Assembly: GCF_019145195.1 (NCBI RefSeq)
Contig: NZ_JAHSTW010000009.1
Coordinates: 124,001-188,000, forward strand
Source of the DNA: Pseudomonas siliginis
GTDB lineage: Bacteria; Pseudomonadota; Gammaproteobacteria; Pseudomonadales; Pseudomonadaceae
DNA length: 64,000 bases
Direction of reading: 5' to 3'
Under the pieces are notes generated by a model. The model ran no database searches, was not told where the DNA came from, and saw nothing but the letters and a program-made list of their open reading frames with translations. The translations under genes were made by a program, and so were the position numbers. Below, piece by piece: positions 43,155 through 51,659 of the stretch (position 1 is its first letter; every line of letters starts with the position of its first letter).

Positions 43155-43976
43155 ATGCGTACCCTTGAGTTGGCTGGCGTGCAGGTTCCCGTAATTGGTC
43201 AGGGCACCTGGCGCATGGGCGAGGATCGTTCGGCGCACAGCCGTGAAGTGGCAGCGCTGCGCACGGGCATCGAGCTGGGCATGAGCCTGATCGACACCGC
43301 GGAGATGTACGCCGAGGGCGGTGCCGAAACGGTGGTCGGCGAAGCCATCGCCGGTTTGCGCGATCAAGTCTTTCTGGTCAGCAAGGTCTACCCGCACAAC
43401 GCCAGCCGCCAGGGCATCCCGCAAGCCTGCGAGCGCAGTTTGCGTCGGCTCGGCACTGACTACATCGATCTGTATCTGCTGCACTGGCGCGGTCAGTATC
43501 CGCTGGAGGAAACCGTCGAAGCCTTCGAACGCCTGCGCGAGGACGGCAAGATCGGCCGTTGGGGGGTGTCGAATTTCGATGTCGACGACCTCGAAGAACT
43601 CTCCAGCTCGGCCTGCGCCACCAATCAGGTGCTGTACAACCTCGAAGAGCGCGGTATCGAATACGATCTGCTGCCGTGGTGCCAGCATCAGCGCCTGCCG
43701 TTGATGGCGTACTGTCCGATCGGCCAGGGCGGCGCGATGCTCGCCGAGCCAGTTCTGCAAGACATTGCCAGTCGTTACAACGCCACCCCGGCGCAGGTTT
43801 CGCTGGCGTGGCTGCTGCGTCAGGACGGCGTGATTGCGATTCCCAAGGCTGTGCGCCCGGAGCATGTGCAACTCAATGCCGAGGCGGCCCAACTGCAACT
43901 GGACGCCGGGGATCTGGCGGCGCTGGACAAGGTGTTCCCGGCGCCTCAACGCAAGCAGCGCCTGGCCATGGTCTGA
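43155..43976 (+). CDS. Aldo/keto reductase
   Basis: The 273-residue NADPH-dependent oxidoreductase shows the catalytic tetrad: DTAEMYAEGGAE (Asp, Tyr), LVSKVYPHNAS (Lys) and YLLHWRG (His). The C-terminal cofactor segment is AIPKAVRPEHVQLNA. AGGAGGTTTGA precedes the ATG. The DUF1810 gene follows 24 bases later and may be co-transcribed. Substrate unknown. Confidence 0.9.
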   Translation: MRTLELAGVQVPVIGQGTWRMGEDRSAHSREVAALRTGIELGMSLIDTAEMYAEGGAETVVGEAIAGLRDQVFLVSKVYPHNASRQGIPQACERSLRRLGTDYIDLYLLHWRGQYPLEETVEAFERLREDGKIGRWGVSNFDVDDLEELSSSACATNQVLYNLEERGIEYDLLPWCQHQRLPLMAYCPIGQGGAMLAEPVLQDIASRYNATPAQVSLAWLLRQDGVIAIPKAVRPEHVQLNAEAAQLQLDAGDLAALDKVFPAPQRKQRLAMV

Positions 43977-44000
43977 GCTGCCGACTGCGAGGGCTTCGCC

Positions 44001-44471
44001 ATGAGAAGCACAGATCTGCACGACCCGTTCAACCTGCAACGTTTTGTCCAGGCACAGGACCCGGTGTTCGACCGGGTCCAGCGTGAACTCGAGACCGGCC
44101 GCAAGCGCAGCCACTGGATGTGGTTCGTCTTCCCGCAATTCGCCGGGTTGGGCGGCAGCGAGATGGCCCGACGCTTCGCCATTGGTTCAGCCGAAGAAGC
44201 CCAGGCTTATCTGGCCCACGACCTGCTCGGGGCGCGGCTGCGCACCTGCACGCAACTGGTGCTGAATGTGCCGCAGCGCTCGATTGCAGAAATGTTTGGC
44301 CACCCCGATGACCTGAAATTTCATTCTTCGATGACCCTGTTCGCCCAGTTCAGCGCCGAGGACAGTCTGTTCCATCAGGCACTGGAGCGTTACTTCCACG
44401 GCATTCTCGATGAATGGACGCTGCAATTGCTCGACTCAAAACAGGCCCAGCTGCCCACCGATCAGGGTTGA
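44001..44471 (+). CDS. DUF1810 family protein
   Basis: The 156-residue protein shows the family pattern as I recall it: FNLQRFVQAQDPVFDRVQRE at the start, KRSHWMWFVFPQFAGL, and DLKFHSSMTLFAQ. DUF1810 is linked to calpastatin-like annotations without known function. Its 3' end overlaps the convergent polB by 36 bases. Confidence 0.87.
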   Translation: MRSTDLHDPFNLQRFVQAQDPVFDRVQRELETGRKRSHWMWFVFPQFAGLGGSEMARRFAIGSAEEAQAYLAHDLLGARLRTCTQLVLNVPQRSIAEMFGHPDDLKFHSSMTLFAQFSAEDSLFHQALERYFHGILDEWTLQLLDSKQAQLPTDQG

Positions 44472-46796
44472 GAAGTCGTCGTCGACAAACGGCAGAATCG
44501 CATCCGCCACTGGTTGCAGCTGCCGAGTGATGTAGTGGTCGTAGTCGATGGCGGCGCGGCGTACTTCCAGCGGCTCCGGGCCGGCCAGGGTGATGACGTA
44601 GCTGATCCAGCCGCCGTTCTGATACTGCCGGGGCCGCCCCTGCTCGGCGTTGTAGTCGTCGGCGAGCCGCGCCGCGCGGACGTGCGGCGGTACGTTGCGT
44701 TCGTAATCGTCGAGAGTGCGGCGCAGACGCTTGCGGTAGATCAGCCGATCGTCGAACTCGCCAGCGAGCGTCTTGCGCACGTAGTCGCGCACGTAATCCT
44801 GATACGGCTTGCGCTGAAAAATCCGCTCATACAGCTCCTGCTGAAATTGCCGCGCCAGCAGCGACCAGTCGGTGCGCACGGTTTCCAGGCCCTTGTAGAC
44901 CATTTCCTCGCTGCCATCGGCGCGGGTGACCAGACCGGCGTAGCGCTTCTTGCTGCCCTCCTCGGCGCCTCGAATCGTCGGCATCAGGAAGCGCTTGTAG
45001 TGAATCTCGAACTGCAATTCCAGCGCGCTTTCCAGCCCGTATTCCTCGCGCACATGCGCGCTCCACCAATCATTGACGTGCTTGACCAGCGCGTGGCCGA
45101 TCTGCGCTGCTTCTTCCTGGCCGTGCAGGCGGCGCAGCCAGACGAAGGTTGAATCAGTGTCGCCGTAAATCACCGCGTGGCCCTGTTCTTCGATCAACTG
45201 GCGGGTGCGCAGCATGATTTCGTGGCCGCGCAAAGTGATCGACGAGGCCAGCCGGGTATCGAAAAAACGGCAACCACTGGAGCCGAGCACGCCGTAGAAG
45301 GCGTTCATGATGATCTTCAGCGCTTGGGACAGCGGCGCATTGTGCTCGCGCTTGGCGGTTTCGCGCCCTTCGGCCACCCGCGCCACGATGGACGGCAGGC
45401 AATGGCGGGTGCGCGAGAAACGGGCGCCACGGAAGCCCGGCACCGAGTCAGCGTCGTCCGGGTGTTGCAGGCCCTCGATCAAGCCCACCGGGTCGATCAG
45501 AAAGGTGCGGATGATCGACGGGTAAAGGCTTTTGTAATCGAGGACCAACACCGATTCGTAAAGCCCCGGCCGTGAATCCATGACAAACCCGCCGGGGCTG
45601 GCCTGGGGTGGATTGGTGCCCAGATTGGGTGCAACGAAGCCCTGACGGTGCATCAACGGCATGTACAAATGGGTGAACGCGGCGACGGAACCGCCGCTGC
45701 GGTCGGCCGGCAAACCGGTAACGCTGGCGCGTTCGAGCAAAAACGTCAGCAGTTCGGTCTTGGCGAAGATCCGCGTGACCAGTTCGCAGTCCTTGAGGTT
45801 GTACTTGGCCAGCGCCGGTTTGTCCTCGGCGAACATGCGGTTGATCTCGTCCATGCGCTGGTATGGGTTATTGATCGCCTTGCCTTCGCCGAGCAGGGTC
45901 TGCGCGACGTTTTCCAGGCTGAACGAGGGAAAACTCCAGGTCGCCGAACGCAACGACTCGATGCCATCGATGATCAGCCGCCCCGCTGCCGAGGCGAAGT
46001 AGTGATTGCGGCTGCCGTGCTCGCGCCACTGCATTTCTTCGCCGCCACGACCGATCTTCAGCGGCACGCCAAGACGCCGCGCGTGTTCGTGAAGGATGCG
46101 CAAATCGAACTGCACGACGTTCCAGCCAATGATCGCGTCGGGGTCGTGGCGGGCGAACCAGTCGTTGAGTTTCTTCAGAATGAGCGTGCGCGAGTCGCAG
46201 TACTCGAGGTCGAAATCGACAATGCTCGCGTCGCCATTCGGCGCGCCGAGCATGTACACCTGGCGCTCGCCACAGCCTTCCAGAGCGATGGAATACAGCT
46301 CGCCGTTTTCGGTGGTTTCGATGTCGAGTGAGACCAGGCGCAGTTTCGGCCGGTAATCGGGGTCGGGTTTCAGTTGGGCGTTGATCAGTACGCCGTCAGC
46401 ATCAGGCGTGCCGCCAAACAGCACCGGCGCGGTGATGAAGCGCTCCATCAGATAGCGCTCCGGCGGGCGCACGTCGGCTTCAAAGACGTCGACGCCGGCG
46501 CGGTTGAGCGCGGTTTCGAGGCGCATCAACTGGCCGTGCTGCTGGCAATACAGACCGAGCACAGGACGATGCTGAAAATCGAGCAAGGCCAACGGTCGCA
46601 GCTCTACATTCTTTTCATCGTGCAGCAGACGCTCGGCTGCTTCTCGCTGTGCGGCGGGAATAAATGCGACCGACGGCTGATGCGCCAGACGCACGCGGCG
46701 CGGCCCGGCGTCCGTTGCCAGCCAGAACTCGACTTCGGTGCCGGCCGGCGTATCGCGCCAATGCCGGGTCAGGACGAAGCCCTGCTGTAAATCCAC
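44436..46796 (-). CDS. polB: DNA polymerase II
   Basis: The 786-residue family B polymerase takes part in translesion and repair synthesis. It shows the exonuclease motif SLDIETTENGE, polymerase motif A VLDYKSLYPSIIR, motif B region ALKIIMNAFYGVLGSSGCRF and motif C YGDTDSTFVW. I set the start at GTG 46796 (DLQQGFVLTRHW), with GAGG 8 bases upstream; the open frame extends 130 codons further but runs through REP sequence. Probably under LexA control in relatives; no clear SOS box seen here. Confidence 0.93.
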   Translation of the reverse strand: MDLQQGFVLTRHWRDTPAGTEVEFWLATDAGPRRVRLAHQPSVAFIPAAQREAAERLLHDEKNVELRPLALLDFQHRPVLGLYCQQHGQLMRLETALNRAGVDVFEADVRPPERYLMERFITAPVLFGGTPDADGVLINAQLKPDPDYRPKLRLVSLDIETTENGELYSIALEGCGERQVYMLGAPNGDASIVDFDLEYCDSRTLILKKLNDWFARHDPDAIIGWNVVQFDLRILHEHARRLGVPLKIGRGGEEMQWREHGSRNHYFASAAGRLIIDGIESLRSATWSFPSFSLENVAQTLLGEGKAINNPYQRMDEINRMFAEDKPALAKYNLKDCELVTRIFAKTELLTFLLERASVTGLPADRSGGSVAAFTHLYMPLMHRQGFVAPNLGTNPPQASPGGFVMDSRPGLYESVLVLDYKSLYPSIIRTFLIDPVGLIEGLQHPDDADSVPGFRGARFSRTRHCLPSIVARVAEGRETAKREHNAPLSQALKIIMNAFYGVLGSSGCRFFDTRLASSITLRGHEIMLRTRQLIEEQGHAVIYGDTDSTFVWLRRLHGQEEAAQIGHALVKHVNDWWSAHVREEYGLESALELQFEIHYKRFLMPTIRGAEEGSKKRYAGLVTRADGSEEMVYKGLETVRTDWSLLARQFQQELYERIFQRKPYQDYVRDYVRKTLAGEFDDRLIYRKRLRRTLDDYERNVPPHVRAARLADDYNAEQGRPRQYQNGGWISYVITLAGPEPLEVRRAAIDYDHYITRQLQPVADAILPFVDDDFSTLIGGQLGLF

Positions 46797-47154
46797 CAAT
46801 GCGACCTCGAAAATTGGAAGTGGCCGGCATTCTACGCGCCATTTGTGGCTAGGGGGTTTATCCCCTTTGGCCTGCGCAGCAGGCCCTTTCATTAAAAGCG
46901 GGGCCGCTTCGCGGCCAGCGGGGATAAATCCCCTCGCCACAGATAAATCCCATCTCCACAGATAAGTCCTCTGCCACAGATAATCCCCCTTGTTACAGAT
47001 AAATCCCCTCGCCACAGATGCTTCATTCACCGATACAAAGATGTTTTTTCCGGCAAATGGCGTTTTTTGCACGCTAACTGCCGCTTTGCCACCTTGCTCT
47101 GCGCGGCTGGGTCTACGATGCTTGATGAACAACGACAACACCTGAGTAACCGCC
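46797..47154. other. polB / CBS gene intergenic region
   Basis: 358 bases holding a REP pair and tandem REP-end repeats, with promoters of both divergent genes. No gene. Confidence 0.7.
46845..47030. repeat. REP pair followed by tandem REP-tail units
   Basis: A GGGGGTTTATCCCC/GGGGATAAATCCCC pair (46850-46943) is followed by four more degenerate copies of a roughly 19-base tail unit (CCACAGATAAATCCC type) up to 47029. The tail has been amplified. Confidence 0.8.
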
Positions 47155-47595
47155 ATGAAGACCGTCGCCCAACTGCTCAAGCTCAAAGATCAGAAAAATC
47201 AGGAAGTGCACCAGATCAAACCCGATCACATGGTGCTCGAAGCGCTGATGAAGATGGCCGAGAAAAACGTCGGCGCCTTGCTGGTGGTCGAAGACGACAA
47301 AGTGGTCGGCATCATCAGCGAGCGCGACTACGCACGCAAACTGGTACTGCACGGGCGCTCTTCGGTGGGCACGCCAGTACGCGACATCATGGTCAAGGAC
47401 GTGATCACCGTGGATACCCGACAAACCGTCGACACCTGCCTGGGCATCATGTCGGACAAACGCCTGCGCCACTTGCCGGTGGTCGAGGACGGCAAGTTGA
47501 TCGGCCTGTTGTCGATCGGCGATCTGGTGAAGGAAGCGATTGCCGAACAGGCCGAGCTGATCAAACAGCTGGAGCAGTACATTCGCGGCGACTGA
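47155..47595 (+). CDS. Paired CBS domain protein
   Basis: The 146-residue cytosolic protein is made of two CBS domains (ALMKMAEKNVGALLVVEDDK and CLGIMSDKRLRHLPVVEDGK). Such pairs bind adenosyl nucleotides and sense energy state or act as modulators. No effector domain is attached. Start at 47155. Confidence 0.9.
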   Translation: MKTVAQLLKLKDQKNQEVHQIKPDHMVLEALMKMAEKNVGALLVVEDDKVVGIISERDYARKLVLHGRSSVGTPVRDIMVKDVITVDTRQTVDTCLGIMSDKRLRHLPVVEDGKLIGLLSIGDLVKEAIAEQAELIKQLEQYIRGD

Positions 47596-47615
47596 GCCCA
47601 CCGCCGTGATCCCCT

Positions 47616-47640
47616 TGTGGGAGCGAGCCTGCTCGCGAAT
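47616..47640. repeat. Single REP copy
   Basis: CTTGTGGGAGCGAGCCTGCT followed by CGCGA, 20 bases after the CBS gene, without a facing partner. Confidence 0.88.
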
Positions 47641-47656
47641 GCGCCAGGTCAGTGAT

Positions 47657-47766
47657 GATCGTTCCCACGCTCTGCGTGGGAATGCAGCCTGGGACGCTCC
47701 GCGTCCCTCTAAAGCCGAACGCGGAGCGTCCGTTGAGGCGTTCCCACGCAGAGCGTGGGAACGATC
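47657..47766. repeat. REP-like pair of a third family
   Basis: GATCGTTCCCACGCTCTGCG and CGCAGAGCGTGGGAACGATC are the outer arms. Inner arms GGGACGCTCCGCGTCCC and GAACGCGGAGCGTCCG pair as well. Confidence 0.9.
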
Positions 47767-47773
47767 TCGCCTG

Positions 47774-48397
47774 TCAGGCCGGCCAATGCCGCTCAAACAC
47801 CGGTGCCAGCACCGGGTGTCGGTCGATCCTTTGCAGCCAAGCATAAAAGCCCGGGCGGGTCTGGCGCAGGTGTTCGCGGCTGCCGGCCCAGCGGCTCACC
47901 ACGGCCGCCAGCACATCCAGTGCACCGGGCGTTTCATCATCCAGATACAGCTCCCCGGAAAACTGATCGGCGAATACCTCCCAACTGAAGTGCAGGCGCT
48001 GGCGGGTGCCGGCGATCAGGTTTTGCCGTGCGCTCTCGTCGGGCGTGCTCAGCCAGCGCTCGGGGTAATCGATGATGCCGACCGCCGCGTAGCAATTGCT
48101 GACGATATAGGCGAGGCCGCGAATCGCCTGATCACGATCGGCTGCCTTGCTCGGCAGCAGGCCGGACTTGGGAAACGTCAGGCCCAGGTGAATCAGGATC
48201 GCCGCACTTTCGGTCATGGCGCTGCCGTCCGGCAGTTGCAGGGTCGGTATCTGTTTCAGCGGATTGAGTTTGCCCAGCGCCTCGTCGGCCTCGGCGCTGG
48301 CTTCGGTATCAATGAAGCGATAGGCGATCTGGCACAACTCCAGTGCCGCCTCGATGGCAGCCGCGCCGGAATTCTTGTGCCCGTAGAGCTGGTACAT
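47774..48397 (-). CDS. Glutathione S-transferase family protein
   Basis: The 207-residue protein has an N-terminal thioredoxin-fold domain (MYQLYGHKNSGAAAIEAAL; the Lys/Asn-Ser pair is the usual active-site area; TLQLPDGSAMTESAAILIHL gives the glutathione site) and a helical C-domain. GGGGGAACGGAC precedes ATG 48397. Substrate unknown. Confidence 0.88.
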   Translation of the reverse strand: MYQLYGHKNSGAAAIEAALELCQIAYRFIDTEASAEADEALGKLNPLKQIPTLQLPDGSAMTESAAILIHLGLTFPKSGLLPSKAADRDQAIRGLAYIVSNCYAAVGIIDYPERWLSTPDESARQNLIAGTRQRLHFSWEVFADQFSGELYLDDETPGALDVLAAVVSRWAGSREHLRQTRPGFYAWLQRIDRHPVLAPVFERHWPA

Positions 48398-49469
48398 GTC
48401 CGTTCCCCCGATAAGGCCTTTGCACAGGGTAGATGGCTGGCTGGCCTGACGTAGAAAATTCTGCATATGTGTCGTGATTGGCACGTTTTTCCCATGCACT
48501 GCCGACTTGCGAAATCAACCTTCGCCAATCAGCGCTGGCGGTGCCCATCCCGCACCAAGAGCATTCATCGAACGCTATCCGCGTTCTTGTAAGGTGCGAC
48601 AGCGAACCAAAAGTTCGCCTGTCCGAGCTGGCAATAAGGAGTTCACCCGTGAATCTTCAAATGCTCCGCCGTACGACATACCCCACTCACTCGCAAATCC
48701 AGCCCCAAGTTCAGCCGAGCCTATTCAGCCTGGCGCGTTTCTCCTTTATTACCTGAAACCCAATGCACACTTTGCGTGCCTGGCGATCGAGCGATCGCCG
48801 GGCGCCAAGTGTTATTTATTTTTTAAATACGAAAATTAATAAAAGGCACAACAACAAGATTGTCGAACAATGACTTTCCGTCATTGAAGTTGCACCAAAA
48901 GCGCACGCCCGAATGTGATGCAGTTAACCAATACTCCAGAATCAAAATAAGGAACATGTCCTGTGAACCGCTGAATGACTGACCTGCACCAAATCGATTC
49001 GCTACGCACCGATAGGTGCTAAGCCTGATCACCGAGCAGCCGCTCTATCCCGCCGATTGGCGTGATACAGCGTTCCCTCTGACTCGCTCTGGAAAAAGCC
49101 CTTCTGCGAGGACTTGAGGACCGCTTCGCGCCGAATAAACAGTGGGCGAAACTGAAACTTATATAAATGCGACATCAGTAACACCGAAGATATGCGTTCA
49201 ACCCGTTTCAGCAACATCTGGCACACCTGTTGCAAACTGTAACAAACCTGAGACAGCTCACGACTCCACACAACAACAAGCCACGGAATGGATAATGAAC
49301 AATCGATATAGATGCTACTAAGCCATTAAGTTTGTTCGAGGCCGTTTAAACAGATAGTCCAACTATCGGCCCGCGTACACCTTGAAGAAAGTTGCACCCA
49401 CTCACTCGAACATCAGCCATATGTTCGGACGGCACCTTATTGCCCTTCATCTGACCCGAGGGAGCTTTA
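48398..49469. other. 1.07-kb region with no convincing gene
   Basis: From about 48760 to 49370 the base composition is clearly more AT-rich than in flanking genes. Several short frames exist on both strands (63-121 codons) but none has a ribosome site with protein-like composition. It precedes tonB and so must hold its promoter. Confidence 0.6.
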
Positions 49470-50294
49470 ATGAACGATGCGGTAAAGCACAAAACCCTGC
49501 CGGGGCCGTTGCGGCAAGCGCCGGTCCCGCCGGCAACGGGCAGGCCGGCGTTTACAGCCAATACGTCACGACCCGGCGGGTTGAACAAACCACAGATGCT
49601 CTTGCTGATCGCCGTGTCGGCGCTGATACACGGCGGCGCGTGGTGGTTCTTCCATCAGGCGCGGCCGGAGCCACTGCCGACGCCGCCGGAAATTCCGGAA
49701 ATGACCGTCGAGCTGACCAGCCCGACGCCTCCGGCCCCGCCAACACCGGAACCACCACCGCCGCCCCCGCCTCCACCGCCGCCGGAACCCGAGCAGCCGG
49801 TGGAAGACGAGGACGCGGTCAAGCCGCCGCCCAAACCGGTGGAGAAGCCCAAGCCAATCGAAAAACCAAAACCGGTCGAGAAACCCAAACCGGTGAAGAA
49901 AGTCGAGCCACCGAAAGCGCCGCCGGCCCCGGCGCAACCTGCCGCACCTGCGGCGCCGACAACACCGAGCGCACCACCGGCACCACCTGCTGCGCCCGCT
50001 CCGGTCAAGGAATCGGCGGCGATTTCCGGCCTGGCCAGCCTTGGCAACCCGCCGCCGGAATACCCGTCGCTGGCGCTGCGCCGCAATTGGGAAGGCAGCG
50101 TGGTGCTGCGCATTCAGGTGCTGGCCAACGGCCGTGCCGGCAGCGTGACGGTGACCAAGTCCAGCGGCAAGCCGCAACTGGATGAGGCGGCCGTCGCGGC
50201 GGTGAAGAACTGGAAGTTCATTCCCGCCAAGCGCGGTGACACGCCGATCGACGGCTTCGCCACCCAGACCATCGATTTCAAATTGCCGCAATGA
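49470..50294 (+). CDS. tonB: TonB energy transducer
   Basis: The 274-residue protein links the inner membrane proton gradient to outer membrane receptors. It has one membrane helix (about 41-61, with SALIHGG holding the expected Ser/His), a Pro/Lys-rich spacer (about 64-180) and a C-terminal TonB domain (YPSLALRRNWEGSVVLRIQV to IDFKLPQ). GAGGGAGCTTTA precedes the ATG. First gene of a tonB-exbB-exbD set. Confidence 0.93.
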   Translation: MNDAVKHKTLPGPLRQAPVPPATGRPAFTANTSRPGGLNKPQMLLLIAVSALIHGGAWWFFHQARPEPLPTPPEIPEMTVELTSPTPPAPPTPEPPPPPPPPPPPEPEQPVEDEDAVKPPPKPVEKPKPIEKPKPVEKPKPVKKVEPPKAPPAPAQPAAPAAPTTPSAPPAPPAAPAPVKESAAISGLASLGNPPPEYPSLALRRNWEGSVVLRIQVLANGRAGSVTVTKSSGKPQLDEAAVAAVKNWKFIPAKRGDTPIDGFATQTIDFKLPQ

Positions 50295-50339
50295 CGGCAC
50301 AACCGACTCATTACTGATTAACGCAAGCGAGGTGTAGCC

Positions 50340-51047
50340 ATGAACGATTCACTGTCTTCGATGATTGTCCCCGGTGTGCTCTGGGGTCTGGTGCTGTTTT
50401 CCGTGGTCAGTTGGGCGATCCTGCTGGTCAAGTCGGCCCAGTACCTGCGCCAGAAAGCGCAGAACAAGCAGTTTGCCAAAGCCTTCTGGAGCGCGCCGGA
50501 CCTGCTCACCGCCGCTGAACACGCCAGCCAGTATCCGGGCTCGCTGGCGCGCATCGCCAGCAGCGGTTTCGAAGCCCTGCTGGTGGAAGATTCGCCGCGC
50601 ACCACGCAGCAACTGGCGCACACCATCAACCGTTCCGATCGCCTGGAACGCAACCTGCGCCAGCAGATCCAGAAAGAACGTCGCTCGCTGGAGAACGGCC
50701 AGGCGATTCTCGCCAGTATCGGCAGCACCGCGCCGTTCATTGGCCTGTTCGGCACCGTGTGGGGAATCATGGAAGCCCTGCAAAGCATCGGCGAAACCGG
50801 CTCGGCCAGCCTTGAGGCGGTCGCTGGGCCTATCGGCCACGCGCTGATCGCCACTGGCGTGGGCATCGCCGTCGCGGTGCCGGCGGTGCTGATCTACAAC
50901 TTCTTCCTGCGTCGGCTGAAACTCGCCTCGGCGGACATGGACGACTTCGCCCACGACTTCGACGCCCTCGCCTCACGCAGTGCCTTTTCCATCAGCCGCC
51001 AGGCCATTGCCAGCAAAAGCACCACCGCCGTGCGGGAGGCCAGCTGA
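50340..51047 (+). CDS. exbB: Biopolymer transport protein ExbB
   Basis: The 235-residue inner membrane protein has three helices (about 13-30, 125-147, 165-187) with the ExbB signature (LASIGSTAPFIGLFGTVWGI and GPIGHALIATGVGIAVAVPA). With ExbD it forms the proton-driven stator that energises TonB. It lies 45 bases after tonB and overlaps exbD by one base. Confidence 0.94.
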   Translation: MNDSLSSMIVPGVLWGLVLFSVVSWAILLVKSAQYLRQKAQNKQFAKAFWSAPDLLTAAEHASQYPGSLARIASSGFEALLVEDSPRTTQQLAHTINRSDRLERNLRQQIQKERRSLENGQAILASIGSTAPFIGLFGTVWGIMEALQSIGETGSASLEAVAGPIGHALIATGVGIAVAVPAVLIYNFFLRRLKLASADMDDFAHDFDALASRSAFSISRQAIASKSTTAVREAS

Positions 51048-51448
51048 TGTCGTTTTCCACTCAAGACAGCGATGAAGTGCTCAGCGAAATGAACGTCACG
51101 CCGCTGGTCGACGTGATGCTCGTACTGCTGGTGGTGTTCATTGTCACCGCGCCGCTAATGACCAACGCGATCAAGGTCAACCTGCCGAAAACCGACGCCG
51201 TGGCCCCTGCCGAAAAGAAAGACCCAGTGGTGGTCAGCGTCGATCAGGATGGCAAGTTCTATCTGGCCAAGACCGAACTGGCCCCGGAATCCCTTGAGGC
51301 CAGTCTCAAGGAGGTCAAGGCCAAGGACGCCGACGTGCGCGTGCAGTTGCAGGCCGATGCCGCCGTCAATTACGGCCAGGTGGCCAAGGCCATGGCATCG
51401 ATCGAGCGCTCTGGCATCAGCAAGATTTCGGTGATGACCACCCACTGA
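51047..51448 (+). CDS. exbD: Biopolymer transport protein ExbD
   Basis: The 133-residue protein has a short cytoplasmic start, one helix with the essential Asp (NVTPLVDVMLVLLVVFIV, Asp at 22) and a periplasmic domain. Its ATG overlaps the exbB stop (TGATG). Dedicated to the neighbouring TonB by position. Confidence 0.94.
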   Translation: MSFSTQDSDEVLSEMNVTPLVDVMLVLLVVFIVTAPLMTNAIKVNLPKTDAVAPAEKKDPVVVSVDQDGKFYLAKTELAPESLEASLKEVKAKDADVRVQLQADAAVNYGQVAKAMASIERSGISKISVMTTH

Positions 51449-51659
51449 GTGCGGTGCCGGATGGGTGTTGAAACACCCGCCCGGCGCCGCTGAAAAAAAG
51501 AAATCCCGTCGCACCCGGCCGACCGAAAAAACGCCACGCGTCTTCGGAGGGGATCGGCTTGCTTGAAGAAAGTGGTTTTCCGCGCGCGGTATCACCGGAA
51601 GCGGAGCAATGAGCGGCTCACAAGGCCAATTCGATAACGTCTGAAAATCGGAAACAACC

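Noticed and set aside
46797..47186. 130-codon N-terminal extension of DNA polymerase II
   Set aside because: The extension is translated REP and spacer sequence; the GTG at 46796 has a ribosome site and gives the usual length.
48474..48839. 121-codon plus-strand frame in the anonymous region
   Set aside because: No ribosome site, mixed composition without a pattern, and several overlapping frames of similar quality.
49287..49312. Fur box upstream of tonB (GATAATGAAC region)
   Set aside because: Only the first eight bases match the consensus; the second half does not, so I do not call it.
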